Source: Pseudonocardia acidicola
GTDB taxonomy: Bacteria; Actinomycetota; Actinomycetes; Mycobacteriales; Pseudonocardiaceae
DNA: 42,464 nucleotides
NCBI RefSeq assembly: GCF_012911935.1
Contig: NZ_JAAXLA010000063.1
Coordinates: forward strand, 1 to 42,464
Reading direction: 5' to 3'
The notes below the pieces were generated by a model, which had not been told where the DNA came from, did no database searches, and saw only the letters and a program-made list of their open reading frames with translations. A program made the position numbers and the translations under genes. Shown piece after piece: positions 22,463 to 29,852 of the stretch (the stretch's first letter is position 1; each line of letters begins with the position of its first letter).

Positions 22463-22776
22463 CCACCGGCCGTCTGTGGCGCTGCGAGTCCTGCTGGCGC
22501 GCGTTCGAGTGCGCCGACGTCCCCAGGACGCCGACGTGCGGGCCATCGTGTGAACGCCGCTGGCTCCGCTTGCCCGCTGTCCTCGAGGACAACACCGCGG
22601 CCCCGCTCGGCGAGGTCGCCGACGCGCTGTGCCTCTCGCGCGCCGAGGCGCGCCGGCTCACCGGCCTCGGTGACCGTGACCCGATCGGGCCCGATGCGCT
22701 GATCGTCGCGTCGCTCCGCCGACCCGCGGCGGCCCAGCACGCCGGCGGCCCCCGGGCGCCGCGCCGCGCTTCCTGA
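22459..22776 (+). CDS. Zinc-ribbon plus helix-turn-helix small protein
   Basis: Translation is coupled to the preceding gene by GTGA. The 105-residue product has an N-terminal CESCWRAFEC and TCGPSCERRW, another four-cysteine module related in layout to its neighbour. A helical segment (LGEVADALCLSRAEARRLTG, about residues 50-69) could be a helix-turn-helix. It may act as a DNA-binding regulator, perhaps of the late genes or as an excision factor. That assignment is inference. Confidence 0.6.
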   Translation: MTTGRLWRCESCWRAFECADVPRTPTCGPSCERRWLRLPAVLEDNTAAPLGEVADALCLSRAEARRLTGLGDRDPIGPDALIVASLRRPAAAQHAGGPRAPRRAS

Positions 22777-22866
22777 GACACCCCGCTACCCGCCCGCTGT
22801 CGCGCCGGAGGTCAGGCCGGCCGGCAAGCGGGCCCACCACGTTTGATCAAAGAGGGAGCCTGACCC

Positions 22867-25800
22867 GTGGCCGACAGGCGCGTTTCAGTTCGGCTCGAGG
22901 CCGATACTCGAGCATTTCAGACCGCGGTCAATAAGGCCGCCGACCAGGTTGACGACCTGGCTCGGAAGACCGAGCGCGTGGACGGGAAGAACATCCGCGC
23001 GCGGGTGACCGTCGACGGCGCGGCCGAGGCCAGCGCCGAGGTGGACGGCGTTCGCCGCGCCGCCGAGGGGCTGGACGGGAAGCACTACAAGTCCCGCGTC
23101 AGTGTCGACGTCCGACAGTCCAGCCGCGATATCTCGATCTTGGCCAACTCGATCTCCGCTCTGGGCCCTGCTGCGATCGGCGCCGCGGGTGTAGCCGTCG
23201 GCGCATTGGGCGGGCTGGGCGCCACGGTCGGGACCGTCGCCGTGGCCGCTGGCGTCGGAGTGGCCGCCCTGTCCGGCGTCGGGGATGCGCTTAAGGCGCT
23301 CGACGCCGCGGCCCAGGACCCGAGTGAGGGCAACCTCCGGAAGGCCCGTGAGGCTCTCCAGAACCTCACGCTCGCCGGCCGGCACTTCGCGCTGTTCGTC
23401 GATGGGGAGATGCGGCCCGCGCTGCGCAGGCTCCGCGACATCGCGCAGGCCAACATGCTGCCGGGCCTGCAGCAGGGCTTGGAAGGCCTGTTGGGCGTGC
23501 TGCCCCAGGTGGAGAACCTGGTCGGCAAGACTGCCGGTGCCCTGGGCAAGCTCGCCGCCGAGGCGGGCGACGCGCTGGACGCCCCGTTCTGGCGTTCGTA
23601 CGTCAACTTTCTGGCCCAGGAGGCGGGCCCGATCATCTCCGGGTTCGGCCACTCGATCGGCAATCTGATCGAGGGTTTCGCCGGGATGCAGATGGCGTTC
23701 TCGCCGCTGGCCCGCGACATGATCTCCGGGCTCGAGTCCCTCACCGCGCGGTTCGCCCAGTGGGGGACCACGGTCGGCTCTACCGAGGGCTTCCGGGAGT
23801 TCATCCAGTGGGTCCGGGAGACCGGGCCGCAGGTGATGAGCACCCTCGGCGCGCTCGCCGGCACCCTGGGCGAGGTCGCGACGGCCGCCGCCCCGCTCGC
23901 TGGACCGACGCTCACCGTCCTCCGCGGGCTCGCCGACGGGCTGTCCGCGATCGTCTCGATCCCCGGCCTCGGAACAACCCTGCTCGGTGCGGCCTCGGCG
24001 ATCGGTGCGATCAACCTCGCGCTACGGACCAGCGACGCGGTCCGCCACTCGCGTCTGGCGACCACCCTCGGCAACGTCGCCGAGGGCGGGGGAAAGATGG
24101 CCACCACCGCCGGCCGCGCGGCCGGCGCGCTGGACAAGATCGGCCGATCCATCCCGGTCGTCGGTGCCGCGATCGTCGGCCTCGGCCTCGCCGTGGAGGC
24201 GGGAACCGCCGATATCGACGGCTGGTCGGACGCGCTGCTCAGCGGGTCGATGTCAATCGAACAGCTCCGCCAGAAGGTCGATGAACACAACTCTTCGTTT
24301 TGGCGATGGCAGACCCCCTGGGATGACGGCAAGATTTCGATGGAGGAGTTCCGCGCCGAACTGGAGAAGAACATCGCGGAATTGCCGCCGCTGCAGCAGG
24401 CGTCGGCGCGTGCCACGGTCGCGCAGGCCGATTTCAATGACGCGGTCGACGAGTTCGGCGCAGGATCGGTAGAGGCCGCTGACGCGCATCGGCGCCTGAC
24501 TGACCTCACGAACGAGGAAGAGGACGCCCGTCGCCGGACCGCCGACGCCACCCGCGACCAGGCCGGCGCGCTGCGCGACCTGCAGGACGAACAGCTCGCC
24601 GCGGCCTCGGCCGACCTCGGCCTCCGCCAGGCGCTGCTCAGCCGCGAGGAGGCGCAGGACCGGGCCACCGAGGCTACCAAGAAGCACGGGGCCGGCTCCC
24701 GCGAAGCGCGGGACGCCAACCTCGCGCTCGAGCAAGCCGACCTCGCGGTGATCGCCGCCTCGGACAAGCTGAGCGAGGCGAACCTGGTCAATGCCTCGGC
24801 CGCGGACCAGTCCCGTCTGGCCGCATTCAGCCACACGAACACGCTGCTCGGCCTGGCCAGCGGCATCTACGGCCAGGCATCGCCGGCCATCATCGAGATG
24901 GCCGCGCAGATGAGCGACTCGGAATTGGCCGCGTGGAATGCGGACGTCAAGACCCAGGGTTTTGATTCCACGGTCCGGAAATTGCCGGACGGTCGCACCG
25001 TTCGGATCGTCACCGACGATGCCGTGCGCGAGCGCGAGAACACCGCGGCGCTGATCGAAAAGCTGAATCAGCTTCCGCTGTTGAAGGACATTAAGGTCCG
25101 CGCCAGCGGCGAATGGTCCGCCGGCACGTACATCCTCGGCGATGGCACCGTCGGTGGTGGCGCCCGCAACTCTGCGGGCGGCACGTTCCAGTCACCCGGG
25201 ATCAGCCACGCGGACGGTGGCATCCTGCCCGGCTTCACCCCGGGCCGGGACGTGCACACGTTCGCCGGCCCCGCCGGGACGCTGCATCTGTCCGGCGGCG
25301 AGGCAATCATGCGCCCCGAGTACACCGCGGCGATGGGCCGCGGGTACATCGACCGGATGAACGCGGCTGCCCGCAGCGGCGGCGTGTCCGGTGTCCGCCG
25401 TGCGGCCGGCTCGCAGGCGTTCGCCGCGGGCGGGGTCTACGGGTCCGATCGGTTCCCGCAGATGGTCACCGACCTCGACCGCGAGTTGACCGATCGGGTC
25501 GCGAAGCGGTTCGCCGCACAGATGCGGTCCGGCGTCGCCTCGGCCGCCGCTGGTGGCGCCCCAGCCGGCGCCGGCCCGGCGGTCGCCCAGGTGCAGGCCG
25601 TCGCCAGTCGCTACGGCTGGGGCAGCGGCCCCGAGTGGGCCGCCCTGTCCCGGCTGATCCAAAAGGAATCGAGCTGGAACCCGAACGCGGCGAACCCGCG
25701 CTCGAGCGCCCGGGGCCTGTTTCAGAAGATGACCTCGATTCACGGCCCGGTCGAGCCGACTCCGGCTGGCCAGGCCGAGTGGGGCCTGGGCTACATCCGG

Positions 25801-26172
25801 AACCGCTACGGCTCGCCGTCCGGTGCGCTGGCATTCCACCTGCGGAACAACTGGTATGACGCCGGTGGTATCGCTGACGGCCGCGGCGTCATGGCCAAGG
25901 CCACGCTCGCCCCGGAGCGCGTGCTGAGTCCGCGCCAGACAGCGGCGTTTGAGCGCCTGGTCGACGTGATCAGCCGGCCCCGGCCGGTGAGCGGTGGCAC
26001 TGCCAACGTGGCCGAGGCCATGCGTTCGGCCATCCGGGGTGCGATCCGTGACGGCGATCTCGGCAAGACGATCAACATCATGCCGAACGCGGAGAACACG
26101 ATCCGCGAGACGGTCGACTTCCACCTGCTCATGCAGCAGATGGAGTTCGCCGCCAGGTCTGCAGGCTTCTGA
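22867..26172 (+). CDS. Phage tape-measure protein with SLT lytic transglycosylase domain
   Basis: The 1101-residue protein begins like actinophage tape measures (VRLEADTRAFQTAVNKAADQ). It has a glycine/alanine hydrophobic stretch at about residues 100-140, further hydrophobic helices at 340-440 and coiled coil at about 510-650 with two related segments (FGAGSVEAADA, HGAGSREARDA). The C-terminal third holds GGARNSAGG, then a soluble lytic transglycosylase domain (about 905-1000) with catalytic E934 in LIQKESSWNPNA and SSARGLFQ. In phages this protein sets tail length and opens the cell wall during DNA entry. At 0.15 nm per residue it would specify a tail of about 165 nm. No other tail gene and no G/GT-type chaperone frameshift gene is nearby. 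Confidence 0.88.
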   Translation: MADRRVSVRLEADTRAFQTAVNKAADQVDDLARKTERVDGKNIRARVTVDGAAEASAEVDGVRRAAEGLDGKHYKSRVSVDVRQSSRDISILANSISALGPAAIGAAGVAVGALGGLGATVGTVAVAAGVGVAALSGVGDALKALDAAAQDPSEGNLRKAREALQNLTLAGRHFALFVDGEMRPALRRLRDIAQANMLPGLQQGLEGLLGVLPQVENLVGKTAGALGKLAAEAGDALDAPFWRSYVNFLAQEAGPIISGFGHSIGNLIEGFAGMQMAFSPLARDMISGLESLTARFAQWGTTVGSTEGFREFIQWVRETGPQVMSTLGALAGTLGEVATAAAPLAGPTLTVLRGLADGLSAIVSIPGLGTTLLGAASAIGAINLALRTSDAVRHSRLATTLGNVAEGGGKMATTAGRAAGALDKIGRSIPVVGAAIVGLGLAVEAGTADIDGWSDALLSGSMSIEQLRQKVDEHNSSFWRWQTPWDDGKISMEEFRAELEKNIAELPPLQQASARATVAQADFNDAVDEFGAGSVEAADAHRRLTDLTNEEEDARRRTADATRDQAGALRDLQDEQLAAASADLGLRQALLSREEAQDRATEATKKHGAGSREARDANLALEQADLAVIAASDKLSEANLVNASAADQSRLAAFSHTNTLLGLASGIYGQASPAIIEMAAQMSDSELAAWNADVKTQGFDSTVRKLPDGRTVRIVTDDAVRERENTAALIEKLNQLPLLKDIKVRASGEWSAGTYILGDGTVGGGARNSAGGTFQSPGISHADGGILPGFTPGRDVHTFAGPAGTLHLSGGEAIMRPEYTAAMGRGYIDRMNAAARSGGVSGVRRAAGSQAFAAGGVYGSDRFPQMVTDLDRELTDRVAKRFAAQMRSGVASAAAGGAPAGAGPAVAQVQAVASRYGWGSGPEWAALSRLIQKESSWNPNAANPRSSARGLFQKMTSIHGPVEPTPAGQAEWGLGYIRNRYGSPSGALAFHLRNNWYDAGGIADGRGVMAKATLAPERVLSPRQTAAFERLVDVISRPRPVSGGTANVAEAMRSAIRGAIRDGDLGKTINIMPNAENTIRETVDFHLLMQQMEFAARSAGF
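25156..25181 (+). repeat. 26-bp repeat with internal hairpin, copy in the tape-measure gene
   Basis: These 26 bases are identical in reverse complement to 29558-29583. They contain a perfect hairpin: cgcccgca (25161-25168), loop actc, tgcgggcg (25173-25180). Both copies encode GGARNSAGG in their respective proteins. Confidence 0.85.
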
Positions 26173-26404
26173 GCGCCTCTGTGGCGCCCGTTCACGGCTC
26201 CCCGGCGCCGCCTGACCACCGACCGACCGCGCGCCTCTGGCGCTGCGGGTGAGACCCCGGCCCCCCTGCTTTTGGCCGCCTTGCAGCGCGGGGGCCGGCC
26301 CAGCCGGGCTCCGGTTGACCGCGTCCCTCCCTCCGCGTGTCGACCGGGGTCCGGCCCTATGCCACCGGCAGCAACACCGCTGCCGGTCACGAGAGGGAAC
26401 ACAG
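26173..26404 (+). repeat. Intergenic hairpin cluster after the tape-measure gene
   Basis: No gene fits here. Three stems are visible: gcgcc-tctgt-ggcgc (26173-26187), gcgcc-tct-ggcgc (26231-26243) and a perfect 9-bp stem accggcagc/gctgccggt (26364-26387). They recall the hairpins upstream of the Cys-rich genes and may be terminators or processing sites separating the tape-measure transcript from the downstream genes. Confidence 0.5.
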
Positions 26405-27037
26405 ATGGACCGCTACGCCCCGCACGCACGACCCCCGGCGGACAAGATCCCCGGCGAGCTCACCGAGCTGATCGCCGAACGTGACAAGATCGCCGAGCGG
26501 GCCAACGCCGCCCGCCGCCGGGTGGACGACCTCGCCGACCAGCGCCACGACCTCGAGGCCGAGAAGGCCGACCGGGACGCCGCCACCGCGGCTGCCCGTG
26601 CCGGCAAGCCGATCCCTCCCCCGACCGCGGTGCCCGAGCTCGCCGAGGGTCGCGATCAGGCCAAGCGCGAGGCCGAGGCCCAGCGGGCCGCACTCGCCGC
26701 CGTGGTCGCCGACCTGAGCACCGCGTGTTACAACGCGCGCGCCGCGCTCGAGGAGTCCGAGGCCAAGCGCCGGACCGCCGTCCGCACCAAGATCGAGAAG
26801 CAGGCCGAGCAGCTGGCCGAGGCTGTCGATCAGGAGAAGCGCGACCGTGCGGTGTTCGACTGGCTCGCCGGCCGCCCGCTCGACCGCAACCGGGCGACGG
26901 CCCACTTCATTGACGTCCTGCCCGAGCTCGGCGGGCACGGGGCCGCCGGGTTGCGCGACCCCCACCACCTCGCGCTGGTCGGCGACGCCATCCGCAACGC
27001 CGCCCGCGCTGCCCTCACCGAGGAGACCGACCGATGA
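26405..27037 (+). CDS. Coiled-coil protein of unknown function (possible scaffold-like)
   Basis: ATG 26405 follows GAGAGGGAA. The 210-residue product is strongly charged and helical: ELIAERDKIAERANAARRRV, DLADQRHDLEAEKADRD and RTKIEKQAEQLAEAVDQEKR suggest a long coiled coil over residues 15-150, with a compact C-terminal segment. Its place in a structural-gene context allows a scaffolding or tail-assembly role, but I recognise no family. The stop overlaps the next start (ATGA, 27034-27037). Confidence 0.6.
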   Translation: MDRYAPHARPPADKIPGELTELIAERDKIAERANAARRRVDDLADQRHDLEAEKADRDAATAAARAGKPIPPPTAVPELAEGRDQAKREAEAQRAALAAVVADLSTACYNARAALEESEAKRRTAVRTKIEKQAEQLAEAVDQEKRDRAVFDWLAGRPLDRNRATAHFIDVLPELGGHGAAGLRDPHHLALVGDAIRNAARAALTEETDR

Positions 27038-27234
27038 GCACGCCCGACTACAGCACGATGAACACGACGCAGCGCATGCGCGCGATCGCCGAGGCGATCG
27101 CCGAGAAGTCCCGCAAGGGCGGTGCGCACCGCCCGAAGATCACGACGAACGGTTACATCGCCCCCTGGGCCGAGCAGAGCGAGGAGTACCGGGCCGCGCA
27201 CCCGCACATGAAGCCGGCCAAGGGCGATGGCTGA
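27034..27234 (+). CDS. Small unknown protein (66 residues)
   Basis: Coupled to the coiled-coil gene by ATGA. The product (NTTQRMRAIAEAIAEKSRKG, then HRPKITTNGYIAPWAEQS) has a short amphipathic helix and a basic middle. No motif is recognised. It overlaps the next gene by eight bases. Confidence 0.55.
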   Translation: MSTPDYSTMNTTQRMRAIAEAIAEKSRKGGAHRPKITTNGYIAPWAEQSEEYRAAHPHMKPAKGDG

Positions 27235-27436
27235 CCACTACGTGTGGGCCGTCCCGGTGCTGAACGGTCCGCGCCTCCACCACGGGGGCTACGGCCAGTG
27301 CCAGCTCCGGTGCCGGTGCGGATGGCGCGAGATCACGATCGTGCAGCTGGCGAACACCCTCGGGCGTCAGCACTGCCTCACCGTCGGCGCAACGCCACAG
27401 CCGGTGCCGCTCGGCTGGAACGGGGGCGGGGACTGA
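27227..27436 (+). CDS. Small Cys/His-containing protein (69 residues)
   Basis: ATG 27227 lies within the end of the previous gene. The product has QCQLRCRCGWREITIVQLAN and later RQHCLTVG. A short zinc-binding or redox-sensitive fold is possible, from three clustered cysteines plus a distant Cys and His. The stop and the next start share TGATG at 27434-27438. Confidence 0.5.
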   Translation: MADHYVWAVPVLNGPRLHHGGYGQCQLRCRCGWREITIVQLANTLGRQHCLTVGATPQPVPLGWNGGGD

Positions 27437-27600
27437 TGGCCCACTCCGCCGACGATCTCCTCCGCCTCGCGATCGAGTCCGGTGACCACAGCGCGGTCAC
27501 CGCGGCGCTGGTCGTGGCGGCGATGGACCGACAGTGGTCCGAGGGTGGACAGGTCGACCCGGCCGAGGTGCTCGCCTCGGCCATGAACCACAACCGGTGA
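27436..27600 (+). CDS. Small acidic helical protein (54 residues)
   Basis: ATG 27436 overlaps the preceding TGA. The product (AHSADDLLRLAIESGD, then AVTAALVVAAMDRQW and VDPAEVLASAMNHNR) is a short acidic helical protein. It ends the tightly linked cluster 26405-27600. No family recognised. Confidence 0.5.
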   Translation: MAHSADDLLRLAIESGDHSAVTAALVVAAMDRQWSEGGQVDPAEVLASAMNHNR

Positions 27601-27649
27601 CCGTCGGGCGGTGGCGGGGGAACAGCTCGCAGTAACGAATCGACCACTT

Positions 27650-28242
27650 GACGTGACATCATGTTCGTGGATCAAGCGCTGGCGCTGTGGGAGTTTGCTC
27701 TCTGGGGTGCGTTCGGCGGCGTGGCCGTCGAGATCCTGCAGGTCATCGGCGCGATCAAGCGGACGAAGAACCTGCCGTGGCTTGAGTACGGAGAGGTCTC
27801 GCTGCCTGCGCTGCTTGTCAGCGCCGTGCTGCGGCTCGGCCTTGGGGCTGGCCTCGCCGTTGCTCTCGGACAGGCTGGCCAGATCGCCGGCAGTGTCGGT
27901 GCGGTCGCGGTCGGTATCGCCGCACCTCTCATCGTGGAGCAGATGGGCAAGCAAGTCCCGCATGGCCAGCCGTACGACTATGCCCAGGCGCCCGAGCGGG
28001 GTAATCCTCTGCCTCCTCCCTCCAGCGGCGGCCGCAGGATCGGTGGGGCAGGTGGAGGCAGCGATCCGGGCCAGCCGCGGGAGGTCGACGGTCGCTGGAC
28101 TCCTCGGCGGCGAGCGGTGGGCAAGGAGGTGCTCCTCGGGCTGTTCCGCTCGACGCCGGCATTCGGCGGCACCACCGAGTACTGGCCCTAGCCAAGGAGC
28201 CCCAGGGACCGACGTGACATCGAGGCTGCGCCCCGATGTCAC
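27650..28242. repeat. gacgtgacatc repeats flanking the membrane-protein gene
   Basis: gacgtgacatc occurs at 27650-27660, immediately before the ATG, and at 28211-28221 after the gene. The second copy is the left arm of a hairpin (gtgacatcg 28214-28222 with cgatgtcac 28234-28242). They may be operator sites or traces of how this gene was acquired. Confidence 0.5.
27661..28191 (+). CDS. Membrane protein of unknown function, possible cargo
   Basis: The 176-residue product has two or three membrane segments: ALWEFALWGAFGGVAVEILQ (about 7-26), LPALLVSAVLRLGLGAGLAV (about 48-67) and AGSVGAVAVGIAAPLIV (about 76-92). A disordered Pro/Gly/Arg-rich cytoplasmic tail follows. A holin-like role is conceivable beside phage genes, but the long tail is unusual. 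I recall similar two-segment proteins elsewhere in actinobacterial accessory DNA without a role. It has its own 60-base upstream gap, no ribosome site, and the motif gacgtgacatc directly before its ATG, suggesting separate control. Confidence 0.6.
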   Translation: MFVDQALALWEFALWGAFGGVAVEILQVIGAIKRTKNLPWLEYGEVSLPALLVSAVLRLGLGAGLAVALGQAGQIAGSVGAVAVGIAAPLIVEQMGKQVPHGQPYDYAQAPERGNPLPPPSSGGRRIGGAGGGSDPGQPREVDGRWTPRRRAVGKEVLLGLFRSTPAFGGTTEYWP

Positions 28243-28390
28243 GCTCTGTGCATGCTCGACGATCACGTCACCCTCTACCCCCGGGGGGTACCCCCCTGTG
28301 GATCTTCATCGAGACCGCCGGGGAGCGCTCCGAGGAGTCGCACGCACCGCACAGTCCGTTTTTGACCATGTCCCCGGGAGGGGTGTCACA
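28243..28390. promoter_or_regulatory. G/C-tract palindrome upstream of terminase gene, candidate packaging site or operator
   Basis: tacccccggggggta at 28276-28290 is a perfect 7-bp-arm palindrome, followed directly by a further cccccc run. Phage cos sites often lie just before the small terminase gene and are GC-tract rich, so this is a cos candidate. CsoR-type copper repressors also bind TACCC...GGGTA palindromes, which is the main alternative. No gene is supported between 28192 and 28390. Confidence 0.35.
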
Positions 28391-28774
28391 GTGAGTAACG
28401 AGGATCCGCCCGTTCCGCTCGGCCCACGAGGCCGGGCGTGGTGGGATGCGATGGTTGCGGAGTTCGACCCCAACGCCACCGAAAGGACGTTGATGGTCGA
28501 GTACGCGCGCACGCTCGACGAGCTCGACGCGCTGTCGGCGATCATCGCCGCGTCGCCGACCGAGACCGGCAGCCAGGGTCAGGTCAAACTGTCCGGCGCG
28601 TTCGCCGCTGCGAACGCCGCCCGCGCGATCCTGGTGCGGCTCGCCACCGCCCTGGGGATCGAGGACGAGGACGGCACCCCGGCCGTCACCAAGCCGCAGC
28701 AGCGGGCATCTCACGCCGCTGCACGCGCCCGCAGGGCCCAAGGCCCGCCCCTGGGGCACCGAGGGATCGACTGA
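28391..28774 (+). CDS. Phage terminase small subunit
   Basis: GTG 28391 follows GGGAGGGG. The 127-residue product fits the small-terminase pattern of actinophages: PLGPRGRAWWDAMVAEF, a helical region TLMVEYARTLDELDAL, the GSQGQVKLSGAFAAANAAR stretch, and a basic Ser/Ala/Arg C-terminus. In phages it recognises the packaging site and recruits the large terminase. No large subunit follows here, as in satellites that redirect a helper's packaging motor. Its stop overlaps the next ATG (TGATG, 28772-28776). Confidence 0.75.
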   Translation: MSNEDPPVPLGPRGRAWWDAMVAEFDPNATERTLMVEYARTLDELDALSAIIAASPTETGSQGQVKLSGAFAAANAARAILVRLATALGIEDEDGTPAVTKPQQRASHAAARARRAQGPPLGHRGID

Positions 28775-29097
28775 TGGTGCTGCGTCGCCGCCGGCCGGAG
28801 CCGGCCGCCGGGGGCGAGATGATGCCGTTGTTTTGCGTGCTGGAGCACCGCGTCTCCACTTATCCGCGGGCACCGAGGTTCGACCCAGACCGGGCGGTGC
28901 GCGAGCGGGCCGCCTTCCTGGTCGAGGCTCGCCGCGAGTGGTTCGCCGCGCACGACGAGCTTGACTGGCGGGCCCGTTGCGCTGCCGAAGCCGAGTCCCT
29001 GGCGGCGCACGGCGCCGCTCTGGACGAGGACGGCCACGACGTCGCGGTGGCCGCGTTCCGGGCGTGGCTGCTCGACGGCCGCGGCCCGTTCCTGTAG
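28774..29097 (+). CDS. Unknown protein coupled to terminase small subunit
   Basis: ATG 28774 overlaps the terminase stop. The 107-residue product has a basic start (VLRRRRPEPAAGGEMM) and a helical, acidic body (RERAAFLVEARREWFAAHDE, LDWRARCAAEAESLAAHG). It ends with VAAFRAWLLDGRGPFL. No known motif. Coupling to the terminase gene suggests a role in packaging or assembly, by position only. Confidence 0.6.
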   Translation: MVLRRRRPEPAAGGEMMPLFCVLEHRVSTYPRAPRFDPDRAVRERAAFLVEARREWFAAHDELDWRARCAAEAESLAAHGAALDEDGHDVAVAAFRAWLLDGRGPFL

Positions 29098-29119
29098 TTC
29101 CCTCCCCGAGGAGACGCCG

Positions 29120-29320
29120 TTGCCCGTTGAGCTGCACGACACCACCAAGGAAGAGGCCCCTGCTGAGCTACAGGACTACGACCCCAAGCACTGGCGGTCA
29201 CGCACTGAGTGGCGTGACGCGCGGGCTGCCTGGGCCGCTGGGCACGCCCGTGACGGGCTGATCAGTCCGGAGCGCCGGGCGATCTACGACGCGCGCCTGA
29301 GCGCTCTCAGAGGCCGCTGA
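29120..29320 (+). CDS. Small charged protein (66 residues), last gene of the plus-strand operon
   Basis: TTG 29120 follows GAGGAGA at 29108-29114. The product (ELHDTTKEEAPAELQDYD; HWRSRTEWRDARAAWAAGHA) is highly charged with several tryptophans. It lies 29 bases before a strong terminator. No family recognised. Confidence 0.55.
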   Translation: MPVELHDTTKEEAPAELQDYDPKHWRSRTEWRDARAAWAAGHARDGLISPERRAIYDARLSALRGR

Positions 29321-29349
29321 GCGGCCCGGAGACAGTCGGACACAGACGA

Positions 29350-29379
29350 GGGGCCCCCGCTCAGGCGGGGGCCCCTTTT
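29350..29379 (+). terminator. Rho-independent terminator of the element's plus-strand genes
   Basis: A perfect 11-bp GC stem (29350-29360 with 29365-29375) with a TCAG loop is followed by TTTT at 29376-29379. It stands between the plus-strand operon and the convergent minus-strand pair. Confidence 0.92.
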
Positions 29380-29395
29380 GTCGTTCCCGGGTCGA

Positions 29396-29530
29396 TCAGG
29401 CCTCGGTGAGCAGCACCTCACGGGCCGCCTCGACGGCCGCGACGACGGTATCCACGTCGTCGTCGGTGAACGCCGGGCCGATCTCGATTTCGATCTCTCG
29501 GGCCTCGGTGACGACCAGCGCGTACCTCAC
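29396..29530 (-). CDS. 44-residue acidic protein
   Basis: GTG at 29530 overlaps the stop of the upstream minus-strand gene (GTGA). The 44 residues (RYALVVTEAREIEIEIGPAF, then DDDVDTVVAAVEAAREVL) have alternating charged/hydrophobic strands and an acidic helix. Coupling and strict third-position GC bias support it as a gene; its function is unknown. Confidence 0.55.
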   Translation of the reverse strand: MRYALVVTEAREIEIEIGPAFTDDDVDTVVAAVEAAREVLLTEA

Positions 29531-29775
29531 CGGCACACCGCCGGGGAGTCCGCGAACCCGCCCGCAGAGTTGCGGGCGCCACCGCCCGCGCTGCCGTCCG
29601 CGAGCGTGTACGTCGTGCCTGGGTGATCGACGGTGACGCAGTCCTGGCCGCCACCCAGGACGAGCACGAGCACGCCGACGGCCAGCGCCGCGACGAGCGC
29701 GAGAGCGATGATCAGCCGGCGCCGCGAGCGGCGCCCGGAGCGGTCGGTTGGGTCGGGTCGGGCGATGACGCGCAT
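29527..29775 (-). CDS. Small membrane-anchored protein sharing a motif with the tape measure
   Basis: ATG 29775 follows a GGGGAG ribosome site. The 82-residue product has a basic start (RSGRRSRRR), one membrane helix (LIIALALVAALAVGVLVLVL, about 21-40) and an outward segment ending TYTLADGSAGGGARNSAGG. The same YxLxDGxxGGGARNSAGG pattern occurs in the tape-measure protein (about residues 757-774). It could interact with the tape measure at the membrane, or the pattern may simply reflect the shared 26-bp DNA repeat. It is transcribed away from attR. Confidence 0.65.
   Translation of the reverse strand: MRVIARPDPTDRSGRRSRRRLIIALALVAALAVGVLVLVLGGGQDCVTVDHPGTTYTLADGSAGGGARNSAGGFADSPAVCR
29558..29583 (-). 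repeat. 26-bp repeat with internal hairpin, second copy (inverted)
   Basis: Reverse complement of 25156-25181, identical over 26 bases. It has the same internal stem (29559-29566 with 29571-29578) and lies inside the small membrane-protein gene. Confidence 0.85.
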
Positions 29776-29793
29776 GGGGCTCCCCGTGGTGCG

Positions 29794-29816
29794 GGGCCGG
29801 CCGCTAGGGCCGGCCC
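29794..29816. terminator. GC hairpin in the leader of the minus-strand pair
   Basis: Perfect 9-bp arms 29794-29802 and 29808-29816 around gctag, followed on the plus strand by gattt. It may be a terminator for rightward transcription or a leader structure of the minus-strand genes starting at 29775. Confidence 0.5.
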
Positions 29817-29820
29817 GATT

Positions 29821-29833
29821 TGCCACGAGAACT
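29821..29833 (+). other. Putative integrase arm-type site, right
   Basis: tgccacgagaact, identical and in the same orientation as 18583-18595, 66 bases before the attR core. Confidence 0.45.
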
Positions 29834-29852
29834 ACGGCCTCTACGCTCGGCC

